Source: Velamenicoccus sp964471325
GTDB lineage: Bacteria; Omnitrophota; Gorgyraeia; Velamenicoccales; Velamenicoccaceae
Reading direction: 5' to 3'
NCBI GenBank assembly: GCA_964471325.1
Contig: CAYYFL010000008.1
Location: 1-64,000 of the forward strand
DNA length: 64,000 bases
Below the pieces are notes generated by a model, which ran no database searches, was not told the DNA's origin, and saw only the letters and a program-made list of their open reading frames with translations. The position numbers were made by a program, and so were the translations under genes. Shown in pieces: positions 8,561 through 16,755 of this stretch; position 1 is the stretch's first letter; each line of letters opens with the position of its first letter.

Positions 8561-8965
8561 ATGAAGAATATTGTCGGAGCGCTATTGCTGTTTTTTGTTT
8601 TTTTTGTCGTTGCCCGGACTGTTTTTTCTGTTGAAGAATTCGGCTCGAATGCCGATGAGTCCAACACCTATAATGTGACCCGCGTGCAAAAGATCGTCGA
8701 TGGCCATGTCTTCTGGGTGGAAGAGGACCGTCCTATCGAGAAGGTGGCCGGCCTCTACCGACCGATGGACATGGATTCCTATATTCAGCTCAAATTCAGC
8801 AAGCTTCAGCAGCAGCTTAATGATCTTGCCAACAAGACCAAGGCGAGGATCGATAAGCTGGAGGGCCAGGTCGGTGATCTCAGTCAGAAAGTCGGCCAGC
8901 TAGAGAAGAGGCAGGACGCATGGCTCAAGAACGCGCAAAACATCACAAACACCACGGCGCCTTGA
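8561..8965 (+). CDS. Exported coiled-coil protein, unknown function
   Basis: A 134-residue protein with a clear signal peptide or membrane anchor at residues 3-22 (IVGALLLFFVFFVVARTVFS). A short acidic region follows, and a heptad-patterned coiled coil occupies about residues 80-125 (LQQQLNDLANKTKARIDKL and onwards). I chose the ATG at 8561, preceded by GGGGGA, because upstream codons overlap the terminator. Its 3' end overlaps the next coiled-coil gene by 46 bases, so the two are probably translated together and may form a complex. No family is recognised. Confidence 0.6.
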   Translation: MKNIVGALLLFFVFFVVARTVFSVEEFGSNADESNTYNVTRVQKIVDGHVFWVEEDRPIEKVAGLYRPMDMDSYIQLKFSKLQQQLNDLANKTKARIDKLEGQVGDLSQKVGQLEKRQDAWLKNAQNITNTTAP

Positions 8966-10119
8966 AGAAACAGCCGATATCTACAGGCCGCTGGAGGACG
9001 GTGTGCCTGGGGGTCGCGGCGCCGCTTTTGTCGTTGATTTGCATCCGAGGTCTTGTTTATGCCCAGAACTCGGAATATGGCCAGGAAGCTGTCGCAGACC
9101 TTGATGAAGGATTGGGTAAACTTCGCAAGGAGAGGGATAAGCTGATGGATGAAATCAGCCATCTTAAGACCGAAAAGATGGCCCTCGCCGAAGAAAAGCA
9201 GCTGCGCATTGAAGAAGTGGAATCCCGCGCCACGGTGCTCAATAACGAGCTGGATGGGGCCCACGCGGAAATAGAGCGGTTAAAGTCTGAAAAGGCCGAC
9301 CTCGCCGATCAGTTAAAAGATGCCCGTTTCAATCTTGACAGAGTCAACGGCATTTTCAATAACAAGGATGCTGTTTTCATACAGGTCAGGGATGAAAATA
9401 ACCGCCTGAAGACGGACTTGGCCGACGCCGAGAATGCCCTTCAGAGGTCTGCGGAGAAGATCCAAAAGCTCAAAAAAGAGAAAGAGAGCGCTGAAAGCGA
9501 GCTGGAGGCGACGAAGAAACGGCTCACGGGTTATTTTGCCGATCAGGATGCGGAGCTTTCCGAGATCAGGAGCCAGCGCGAGAATCTCCAGAAGGAGATA
9601 GCCGTCTTTTCTGAAAAGCTCAAGGCCGTTGAAAATAAACGTCAGGCGTCCGTCCTGGAGGTACAGGCTCTGCGCCATAAGCTCTTGCAGCAGGCCGAAG
9701 GCGCCTCGGCGAGAGAGGCGAAGCTCAAGAAAGATTTGACAGGGACGTCTGAGCGCAAGCTCAAGGAAGCCCGAGAGACGGCCGCGGCCCTCGCACAGGC
9801 TGAGAGAAAGCTGAGGGACGCCGAAAAAAAGATCGCCGAGCTTGAAGAAGAAAATAAGGCTTCCAAGACCATGATGCAGCTGGCGAGCGAAAAACTGCAG
9901 TATTATGCTATGGCGTGCGAGGATCCAAAAAAGAAACAGACGGTGTCTCCCGGCGCTTCTCTTGCGCTGGAGGCCTGCCGCCGCGAGAATGAGACTCTTA
10001 AGGCCCAATTGACGGCCTTGAGTGAAGACCATAAAAAGCTCCTCGATGAGGTAGCGGCCTTCAAAAAGACGGCACGGGAGGCACAGCAGGCTAGAAAGGC
10101 ATCAAAGGCGACGAAATGA
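8920..10119 (+). CDS. Exported long coiled-coil protein
   Basis: A 399-residue protein with a hydrophobic signal segment at about residues 27-47 (VCLGVAAPLLSLICIRGLVY, then AQ as a likely cleavage site). After it comes a nearly continuous coiled coil from residue 60 to about 325, rich in E, K, A and L in heptads, followed by a second coiled stretch at the C-terminus. The composition suggests a periplasmic or envelope-spanning structural rod. It overlaps the preceding small coiled-coil gene by 46 bases. Coiled-coil similarity is uninformative, so no function is assigned. Confidence 0.65.
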   Translation: MAQERAKHHKHHGALKKQPISTGRWRTVCLGVAAPLLSLICIRGLVYAQNSEYGQEAVADLDEGLGKLRKERDKLMDEISHLKTEKMALAEEKQLRIEEVESRATVLNNELDGAHAEIERLKSEKADLADQLKDARFNLDRVNGIFNNKDAVFIQVRDENNRLKTDLADAENALQRSAEKIQKLKKEKESAESELEATKKRLTGYFADQDAELSEIRSQRENLQKEIAVFSEKLKAVENKRQASVLEVQALRHKLLQQAEGASAREAKLKKDLTGTSERKLKEARETAAALAQAERKLRDAEKKIAELEEENKASKTMMQLASEKLQYYAMACEDPKKKQTVSPGASLALEACRRENETLKAQLTALSEDHKKLLDEVAAFKKTAREAQQARKASKATK

Positions 10120-10231
10120 TATCTGTCGGCTTCGTCTTTGAAAATCGACTCGCAGGACATGACCGTTTCTTCGCTGTGAGGGCGACTCCCTGTTCTTATT
10201 CTGAGTTTCTGGGTCAGGCCAAGAGGTATGA

Positions 10232-11491
10232 ATGATATTATGTGGTAAAACTTTCGGTATCGATCGGTTGATACGTCTGATCAGCTGGGTCCTGATCTCC
10301 TTTTCCATTCTTACGGTTTTTATGACGACGCCGCGGGAAGAGGGTTTTGCCAAGACAGCCGATGAGGGATATTATTTTATGTACGCGATGGCCGTCAAGG
10401 AAGGAGGGATGGCCCAGTTTCCGGTCCTTCTGCGGCAGCACTTATCGGATAAGGTGGCGCAGCTTTTTCCTCATCCCGGTCGCATTGGTTATGTCTTTTT
10501 GACAGCAGGCTGGCTGAGCATTTTTCCAGATACGTTCCTTTCCCTGGCGCGGCTTTCCTGGTTCTGTTTTGTCCTGTTTTTGTTCGTCTCCTTCTGGTTT
10601 TCAAGGAAATATTTCGGCGAACGCACCGCCTCTTTCTATACGGTGCTTTTGTCTGTCCATCCGCTGTTGATGACGGCCGGCCGCCGTGTCCTTCAGGACA
10701 GCATGCTCAATCTTTTTTGGGCGCTCTCCATATGGTTTTTCCTCGACTTTCTGATGGAAAAAAAACGGCGGCCATACGTACTATTCCTGTTGTTTTTCTG
10801 CATCAGTCTTTCTATCAAAGAGGCCTCGGTGATCCTCTGGATCTTTTTTGCCTGCGCCTTTCTGCTTTTCAGGGACAAGAACGACCCTCGTCTCAACGGC
10901 CGTTATCTTTTAGGCATCTTTTTGGTCCCGGTCGTCGTTTTGGGATTATTGTATCTCTGGTTGTTGGGCGGTTGGGCCAACGGGCTGGCGCTGGTCCATT
11001 ATCTCGTGGGCGTGCATTTCCCTGGCGGCGGGGCCGTCACCAATGCCTATTCGCTGTTCGGCATGGGGCCCTGGTATAAGTTCATCATGGACGACCTGAT
11101 GCTTTCTCCGTGGACGGTGCTTTTGGCTATCGGCTATCTTTTCCATATGATGCTCAACCGCCGGGCCGCCAAGCCCGTGACGTACCTGGCCCTGTTTTTG
11201 GTCCTTTTCTATGGGGTCATGAGCGCCATGAAATATACCAAGATCATCCGGTTTGTGATGAGCATGGAGATGACCGTTTGTCTTTTTGCCGTTTTGATGC
11301 TTGAAGAACTTTTTGCCGCCGAAAAAAAAGACGAGAGGCGTGCGCTTTTCGTGTTTCTCTCCGTCTGCGTGATTTATCTGGTCAACAGCGCCAACTTTAT
11401 ACATCTATTCGTCCGTTGGAATATTTACGATCCTATCAGCTATTGGCTGTTGCAGGCGCAGAAGGTCATCCCTCCGAGGAGTCTATTTTAG
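10232..11491 (+). CDS. GT-C family membrane glycosyltransferase (GT39/ArnT-like)
   Basis: A 419-residue polytopic protein with the first transmembrane helix at residues 11-30 and an acidic DE motif in the first outer loop (KTADEGYYFMYA, near residue 46). A second conserved segment is GRRVLQDSMLNLFWALSIWF. This is the layout of ArnT/PMT-type enzymes that use lipid-linked sugars. AGAGGT precedes the ATG. It ends just before a GT2 enzyme that could supply a polyprenyl-phosphate sugar, a common pairing. Donor and acceptor are unknown. Confidence 0.7.
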   Translation: MILCGKTFGIDRLIRLISWVLISFSILTVFMTTPREEGFAKTADEGYYFMYAMAVKEGGMAQFPVLLRQHLSDKVAQLFPHPGRIGYVFLTAGWLSIFPDTFLSLARLSWFCFVLFLFVSFWFSRKYFGERTASFYTVLLSVHPLLMTAGRRVLQDSMLNLFWALSIWFFLDFLMEKKRRPYVLFLLFFCISLSIKEASVILWIFFACAFLLFRDKNDPRLNGRYLLGIFLVPVVVLGLLYLWLLGGWANGLALVHYLVGVHFPGGGAVTNAYSLFGMGPWYKFIMDDLMLSPWTVLLAIGYLFHMMLNRRAAKPVTYLALFLVLFYGVMSAMKYTKIIRFVMSMEMTVCLFAVLMLEELFAAEKKDERRALFVFLSVCVIYLVNSANFIHLFVRWNIYDPISYWLLQAQKVIPPRSLF

Positions 11492-11493
11492 AC

Positions 11494-12165
11494 ATGAAGA
11501 CGACATTGTTGATTCCGACCTTGAATGAGATTGACGGCATGAAGGCTGTTATGCCCAGGATCAAAAAGGAATGGGCCGATGAGATCGTCGTCGTAGACGG
11601 CGGCTCGACCGACGGCACGGTGGCGTATGCCCGTGACAACGGCTACCTCGTTGTTGAACAGAAGCTCAAAGGGCTGGTGAATGCCTACCGTGAGGCCATG
11701 CCCTACGTGCACGGCGATGTCGTCATCACATTCACGCCGGACGGCAATTCCGTTGCCGAGAAGATTCCGTCTCTCATTGAGAAAATGAAAGAAGGCTATG
11801 ATTTGGTGATTGTTTCCCGATACCTCGATGGCGCCAAGAGCTATGACGATGACGCCGTGACCGCTTTCGGAAACTGGATGTTTACGAAGATGATCAATAT
11901 CCTTTTTGGGGCTCATTATACCGATACCCTTGTCGGTTTTCGTGCCTGGAAAAAAGAACTTTTGAGCCTCGCGGACAAAGATCCGGCGCTTCCCAGTTTT
12001 GAGCCTTTCAGCGCCATCAAGTGTGCGCAATTGAAATTGAGGGCCTCCGAGATCCCCGGGGATGAGCCCAAGCGCATCGGCGGCACACGCAAGATGCAGC
12101 CTTTGCGCAACGGCTGGCAGGTGCTCCTGATCATTATCAGGGCTTTTTTAGGACTGCACAAATGA
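11494..12165 (+). CDS. GT2 family glycosyltransferase (polyprenyl-phosphate sugar synthase-like)
   Basis: A 223-residue GT-A fold enzyme. It begins KTTLLIPTLNEIDGM, then shows VVDGGSTDGTV, the family's nucleotide-binding aspartates, and TFTPDGNS at the DxD-like position. The overall shape matches dolichyl/undecaprenyl-phosphate mannosyltransferases. No membrane segment is present, although the C-terminus is hydrophobic (VLLIIIRAFLGLHK). The ATG at 11494 follows the stop of the GT-C gene by two bases and has GGAG upstream, so the two are co-translated. The likely role is to charge a polyprenyl carrier with a sugar for the neighbouring GT-C enzyme. Confidence 0.75.
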   Translation: MKTTLLIPTLNEIDGMKAVMPRIKKEWADEIVVVDGGSTDGTVAYARDNGYLVVEQKLKGLVNAYREAMPYVHGDVVITFTPDGNSVAEKIPSLIEKMKEGYDLVIVSRYLDGAKSYDDDAVTAFGNWMFTKMINILFGAHYTDTLVGFRAWKKELLSLADKDPALPSFEPFSAIKCAQLKLRASEIPGDEPKRIGGTRKMQPLRNGWQVLLIIIRAFLGLHK

Positions 12166-12177
12166 AAAGGGCGGCTC

Positions 12178-13158
12178 ATGTATCTTGACGGCAAACGGGT
12201 GTTGGTGGCAGGCGCGACGGGATTGGCGGGCCGCAGCATATTGAGGCATTTGTTGAGGTATTGTCCGCGCACGCGCATCCGCGCCGTCTTTCACGAAAAA
12301 GCGCACGATGTCCTGCGCGACAGGCGCCTGGAGCATGTCCGGGCGGATTTGTGCCGGCTTCGGGATTGCCGGCGCGTGGCCAAGGGGTGCGACAGCGTCT
12401 TTATGGCCGCTGCCCAGACCGGCGGGGCGCAGGCAGCTGTCCTCGAGCCCTGGCGGCAGGTCACGGACAACGCCGTTATGAACGCCCATATCTTGCAGGC
12501 GTGCCATGATACGGGCATCAGGCGTATCGTCTGCGCGGGGTCTGCTACTCTTTATCAACCGCAGGAGGGGCCGGTCCGCGAGGAAGATTTGAAGCTCGAT
12601 TGTGATCCCTACCCGTCTTATTTCGGAATAGGGTGGGTAACGCGTTTTGTGGAAAAGCTCTGCCGGTTTTGGCACGAGAAAACAGGACTGGAGGTCGTCC
12701 TGGCGCGGTGCGCCAACATTTACGGGCCTTTTGCCAGGTTTGACCCTGCGCGCGCCAATTTTATCCCGGCATTGGTGCGCAAGGCCGTCGACAAGATGGA
12801 TCCTTTTGAGGTCTGGGGGTCTGCGGATGTCGCCCGGGATGTGATCTATGCGGATGATTTCGCATCTGCAGTCGTTGCCATGATGAATGCCGCAGAGATC
12901 CGTTTCGATGTGTTCAATGTCGGTTCCGGCAAGACCGTGACAGTGGGGGATGCCGTGACGTGGGCGCTCGCCGGCGCCGGCCATGCGCCTCGCCGAATCG
13001 TCTATCGCGACGACAAGCCTGTCACGATCCGTTCGCGTATCCTGGATATTACGAAAGCGATGAAGCTTTTGGGCTGGAAGCCCGAGGTGGGGCCCCGGGA
13101 AGGCATTGCCAAGACCGTGGCCTGGTGGCAGCAAAACAGGAGGCATTGGAAGAGATGA
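12178..13158 (+). CDS. NAD-dependent epimerase/dehydratase (extended SDR), altered active site
   Basis: A 326-residue extended short-chain dehydrogenase/reductase. The Rossmann motif is GATGLAGRSILRHLL and the family signature is RCANIYGP. It should bind NAD(P) and act on a nucleotide sugar. The usual catalytic YxxxK falls on IGWVT within SYFGIGWVTRFVEKL when aligned on GW..R...E, so both Tyr and Lys appear replaced. The neighbours at 15796 and 16752 are paralogues with other replacements. The stop overlaps the start of the methyltransferase gene (ATGA), indicating one operon. Confidence 0.8.
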   Translation: MYLDGKRVLVAGATGLAGRSILRHLLRYCPRTRIRAVFHEKAHDVLRDRRLEHVRADLCRLRDCRRVAKGCDSVFMAAAQTGGAQAAVLEPWRQVTDNAVMNAHILQACHDTGIRRIVCAGSATLYQPQEGPVREEDLKLDCDPYPSYFGIGWVTRFVEKLCRFWHEKTGLEVVLARCANIYGPFARFDPARANFIPALVRKAVDKMDPFEVWGSADVARDVIYADDFASAVVAMMNAAEIRFDVFNVGSGKTVTVGDAVTWALAGAGHAPRRIVYRDDKPVTIRSRILDITKAMKLLGWKPEVGPREGIAKTVAWWQQNRRHWKR

Positions 13159-13919
13159 GCATAACAACGAAAAAACATGGCGCCATTGTTTTGTCGAGCG
13201 GCCTCGAAAAAAACGCCCAGGCGCGCCTGAGCCAGTTGTTGAAGCATGCGCCGCTTCCGCCGGAAGAAATCCTGGATAACCTGGGTGTGTATCTGACCTC
13301 AAAGACCCTGTCGCGCCTTTTATTTTTCTATGAGATTTACCGCAAGGTCGTGGGCATGCATGGGGTGATCGTCGAATTCGGCGTGCGCTGGGGGCAGACC
13401 TTGTCGCTTTTGTCGGCCTTGAGGGGGATCTTTGAGCCGTTCAACCGCCACCGCAAGATCATCGGTTTCGATACGTTCGAGGGTTTCCGCGGCGTCAGCC
13501 CCAAGGACGGCGGCCGCATCAAATGCCGCGACGGCTCTTTTTCCGTCCCGAAAGATTACGAAAAATATCTGACCGAGATCCTCGGCATCCAGGAGACACT
13601 GAATCCGATGTCGCATATCAGGCGTTTCGAGCTGGTGAAGGGCGATGCGGTCAAGGCCGCCCCGGCGTATTTCAAGAAGCATCCGGAGACGATGATTGCG
13701 CTGGCGATCTTCGACTTTGATATTTATGCGCCGACAAAGGCGGCGCTCAAAGCCATTAAGCCGTATCTGTCCAAAGGAAGCATTCTTGTGTTCGACGAAC
13801 TGTGCGACGATATTTTCCCCGGCGAGACCCTGGCCCTCAAAGAGGTCCTGGGGTTGAACAACGTCAAGGTCCAGCGCATGCCGATGACGTCGCGCATATC
13901 TTACATCGAGATTAAATAA
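13155..13919 (+). CDS. TylF/MycF-like class I methyltransferase
   Basis: A 254-residue protein. Recognisable segments are VIVEFGVRWGQTLSLLSAL (the SAM-binding glycine region), KIIGFDTFEGFRG and IFDFDIYAPTKAALKAI, the last containing the metal-binding aspartates of TylF-type sugar O-methyltransferases. It probably methylates a sugar hydroxyl of the surface glycan built by this locus. The ATG at 13155 overlaps the preceding stop. Family confidence is good and the substrate is unknown. Confidence 0.7.
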   Translation: MSITTKKHGAIVLSSGLEKNAQARLSQLLKHAPLPPEEILDNLGVYLTSKTLSRLLFFYEIYRKVVGMHGVIVEFGVRWGQTLSLLSALRGIFEPFNRHRKIIGFDTFEGFRGVSPKDGGRIKCRDGSFSVPKDYEKYLTEILGIQETLNPMSHIRRFELVKGDAVKAAPAYFKKHPETMIALAIFDFDIYAPTKAALKAIKPYLSKGSILVFDELCDDIFPGETLALKEVLGLNNVKVQRMPMTSRISYIEIK

Positions 13920-14133
13920 GTGCTTGGATGATTTAAAAAAATGCACCGATGAAAAATCAATGACAAATTCCTAATATCTAATGCCGGATCAATGTCGAAT
14001 CTCTCAACGCCCAAAAAACAATATGATTTTTTGATGCATGTTATCGAAATTCTTGAATAATTTTTTGGTTATTGGGAATTGAGGTTTTATTCGTCATTTG
14101 GATTTTGTAATTAGGCATTGGTCCTCATCGCGT
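13920..14133. repeat. AT-rich gap with imperfect inverted repeat
   Basis: This 214-base gap is much more AT-rich than the surrounding genes and has no gene. Bases 13958-13985 and 14093-14120 are imperfect inverted copies (19 of 28 positions by eye) with the themes CAATGACAAATTCC and CAATGCCTAATTAC. The right copy reads into the upstream codons of the transketolase gene. It could be a decayed miniature element. No promoter is clear. Confidence 0.45.
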
Positions 14134-14916
14134 ATGAAAATGATGAACTCAGAGTGTCTGAAAATCAGAAAAGACATCCTCAAGATCTCAAAAGCCACGG
14201 GCCACGGCCACATCCCCTCGTGCTTTTCCGTCGTGGAGGTTTTGTGTGCGCTCTATGAGACCATGCGTCACGACCCCAAGAACCCCGCGTGGGACAAGCG
14301 TGATATTTTTGTCCTGAGCAAGGGCCATGCGAGTCTGGCGCTGTATTGCGTCCTGGCCCGGTTCGGTTATTTCGACATCTCGAAGGTCTATTCTTTCGGG
14401 CAGTTCGAATCTTCGTTCGGCTGTCATCCGGACCGCTTCAAGATCCCCGGTATCGAGGCCTCGACGGGTTCCCTGGGCCACGGCATCGGCATCGCCGTGG
14501 GCGCAGCCCTGGCCCTGAAGATCAAGGGGGAGAACGAGCGCCGCGTCTATACGGTTGTCGGGGACGGCGAATCCAACGAAGGCAGTGTCTGGGAGGCGGT
14601 CATGGTCGCCACGAACCTCAAGTTGGATAATCTTACCGTGATCTACGATAACAATATGTCCCATGCCAGGGGCCTGCAGATCCCCAACCCGAAAGAGCGT
14701 TTTAAGGCGTTTGGATGTTGTGTTTCGGAAGTCAACGGGCATGACCTCGCCGCCCTTAAAAAAGAGGCCAGAAAGAAAGACCGCCGCGTGCGCGTGATCA
14801 TCGCCCACACCAAAAAGGGTTACGGCTGCGCGGCGATGATGAAGGACCATTACGCCTGGCACCGCCGGGCGCCCAGCGACCAGGAACTCGAAGAATTCTG
14901 CAGGGAGTTAGGATAG
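14134..14916 (+). CDS. Transketolase, N-terminal (TPP-binding) subunit
   Basis: A 260-residue split transketolase subunit. The thiamine-diphosphate/metal motif is GDGESNEGSVWEAVMVA, running on to YDNN. Other conserved parts are GHGHIPSCFSVVEVL, FVLSKGHASLALY and STGSLGHGIGIAVGAAL. It would transfer a two-carbon ketol unit together with the C-terminal subunit encoded four bases downstream. I chose the ATG at 14134 because earlier codons lie in the AT-rich repeat; ATGs at 14140 and 14143 are also possible. Its place inside a sugar-modification locus suggests synthesis of a special sugar rather than the pentose phosphate pathway, but that is inference. Confidence 0.85.
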   Translation: MKMMNSECLKIRKDILKISKATGHGHIPSCFSVVEVLCALYETMRHDPKNPAWDKRDIFVLSKGHASLALYCVLARFGYFDISKVYSFGQFESSFGCHPDRFKIPGIEASTGSLGHGIGIAVGAALALKIKGENERRVYTVVGDGESNEGSVWEAVMVATNLKLDNLTVIYDNNMSHARGLQIPNPKERFKAFGCCVSEVNGHDLAALKKEARKKDRRVRVIIAHTKKGYGCAAMMKDHYAWHRRAPSDQELEEFCRELG

Positions 14917-14920
14917 CGGC

Positions 14921-15790
14921 ATGAGGAAACAGTTCAGGGACACAGTCCTCGATATCGGCAAGACAGATGCCAGGATCGTCATGGTCTTCGGCGACGTCAG
15001 CGTCTATCTCTTTAAAGATTTCCAGGCGCTGTATCCGTCGCGTTTTTACAATATCGGCATCTGCGAGAATACCTTGATCAGTCTGGGCGCCGGCTTAAGC
15101 TCCCAGGGGCTCGTCCCGTTCATCCATACCATCAATCCGTTCATCACGGAACGCAGCTACGAACAGGTCAAGCTCGACCTCTGCTATAACGGTTTTGGCG
15201 CCAACATCCTGTCCTGCGGCGCGTCCTTTGATTACGCCTGGGACGGGGCGACGCATCACGCCTACACGGACATGGCGATTTTGAGATTGCTGCCCGAGAT
15301 GGAAATCATCCAGCCGGGTTCGCGCCATGAGCTGGATGTCCTGTTGCGCAGCCAGTATGCCGACGGGAAGGTGACGTATTTCCGGTTGTCCGACCATCCT
15401 CATGAGGTCGATATGCCGGTCAAATTCGGCCAGGCCGTTGTGCTGAAGGAAGGACATCCCAAAGTGACGGTCATGACTGCCGGGCCTCTCCTGGCCAATG
15501 TGCTGGAGGCGTGCCGCGACCTGGACGTCAATATCGTCTATTTCCATACAATCAAGCCGGTCGACCATGCGGCGGTCAACCGTTTCCGCCACACAAAAAT
15601 CGTGGTTGTGCACGATGCCTTCGGGTTATTTGAGGCCGTCTGTGAGGTGCCGGATGTCCGGGCGAGTTATTACGGCCTGCCGGACAAGTTTTGCAGCTGG
15701 TACGGCACCCTGCAGGACATCCGCAAGAAAATCGGTCTGGACGCTCTTGCGATCCGGGAGCATGTCCGCCGGAAGATTCAGGAGAGCTGA
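14921..15790 (+). CDS. Transketolase, C-terminal subunit
   Basis: A 289-residue partner of the preceding gene, comprising the pyrimidine-binding and C-terminal transketolase domains. RFYNIGICENTLISLGAGLS contains the glutamate that activates TPP, and the region after GLVPFIHTINPFITER follows the family. The start is four bases after the stop of the N-terminal subunit gene, so they are one translational unit. The C-terminal domain (about 175-289) is short but present. Split transketolases of this kind occur in both central metabolism and sugar-antigen loci. Confidence 0.85.
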   Translation: MRKQFRDTVLDIGKTDARIVMVFGDVSVYLFKDFQALYPSRFYNIGICENTLISLGAGLSSQGLVPFIHTINPFITERSYEQVKLDLCYNGFGANILSCGASFDYAWDGATHHAYTDMAILRLLPEMEIIQPGSRHELDVLLRSQYADGKVTYFRLSDHPHEVDMPVKFGQAVVLKEGHPKVTVMTAGPLLANVLEACRDLDVNIVYFHTIKPVDHAAVNRFRHTKIVVVHDAFGLFEAVCEVPDVRASYYGLPDKFCSWYGTLQDIRKKIGLDALAIREHVRRKIQES

Positions 15791-15795
15791 TCCTT

Positions 15796-16755
15796 ATGTT
15801 TTACAAGGACAAAAAAGTCTTGGTGACGGGCGGCACGGGGTTTGTGGGGCTGCACATCGTGCAGGAACTTCTCAAAGAGGGCGCGCGGGTGCGGATACCC
15901 GTGCATCGCAGGCCGCTGGTGATCAGGGATGAGAGGATCGAGACGGTCCCGGCGGACTTGACGAATCCCCAGGACTGCCTGAGGGTGCTTAAAGATATCG
16001 AGATATGTTTTCATGCCGCGGGCGCCGTGGCCGCAGCCGCCGTCACGGCGGGAAATTCCATGGAGGCCGTCATCGCCAACCTCGTTTTGACGTCCCGCAT
16101 GCTGCAGGCGGCGTGGACCGCGGGGACGGACCGCTTCCTCGTTTTCGGTTCCTCGACGGGCTATCCGGCTGCGGATTATCCCATCAAGGAAGACGAGATG
16201 TGGTCAGGCCCGACGCATCCGTCTTATTTCGGCTACGGATGGATGCGGCGCTATCTCGAGAGATTGGCGGAGTATGTCGCTTCGAAATCCAAGGTCAAGA
16301 TCGCCCTCATGCGGCCGACAGCCGTGTATGGCCGGTGGGATAATTTCGACCTCCAGACGGCCCATGTGATCCCGGCGTTGGTGCGCAAGGCCGTCGAGAG
16401 GACGGATCCTTACGAGGTGTGGGGGACGGGGGATGAGGTGCGCGATTTCCTGCATGTCAGCGATCTGGCCAGGGCGTGTCTTGTCCTGACGGAAAAACAT
16501 GCCGTCTGCGACCCGGTGAATATCGGTTACGGCAAGGTAGTGCGCATCAAAGAGATCGTCGAGAGCATCCTCAAGTCTGCCGGTTATTCCAAGGCGCGCG
16601 TGGTGTTCAATGCGTCCAAGCCGACGGCCATCCCTTTCCGCATGGTGGATACGTCGAAGGCAAAAAAACTGCTAGGTTTTGAACCGCAGGTGACGCTGGA
16701 GAAGGGGCTGGAAGACACGGTGCAGTGGTATCAGCGAATGAGGGGCAAGATATGA
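15796..16755 (+). CDS. NAD-dependent epimerase/dehydratase (extended SDR), Lys replaced by Arg
   Basis: A 319-residue extended SDR with Rossmann motif VTGGTGFVGLHIVQELL and the segment RPTAVYGRWDNFD. The active-site region is SYFGYGWMRRYLERL, where YxxxK is YGWMR. A tyrosine is kept, but the lysine is arginine. The ATG at 15796 is chosen because the Rossmann fold begins about eight residues later. The gene ends in an ATGA overlap with the next paralogue. The likely substrate is the nucleotide sugar handled by the rest of the locus. Whether it is an epimerase, reductase or dehydratase cannot be told. Confidence 0.8.
   Translation: MFYKDKKVLVTGGTGFVGLHIVQELLKEGARVRIPVHRRPLVIRDERIETVPADLTNPQDCLRVLKDIEICFHAAGAVAAAAVTAGNSMEAVIANLVLTSRMLQAAWTAGTDRFLVFGSSTGYPAADYPIKEDEMWSGPTHPSYFGYGWMRRYLERLAEYVASKSKVKIALMRPTAVYGRWDNFDLQTAHVIPALVRKAVERTDPYEVWGTGDEVRDFLHVSDLARACLVLTEKHAVCDPVNIGYGKVVRIKEIVESILKSAGYSKARVVFNASKPTAIPFRMVDTSKAKKLLGFEPQVTLEKGLEDTVQWYQRMRGKI

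Noticed and set aside
12148..13302. Long open frame of 384 codons on the minus strand opposite the SDR gene
   Set aside because: It mirrors the codon bias of the + strand gene, has no known motifs, and the + strand SDR is unmistakable.
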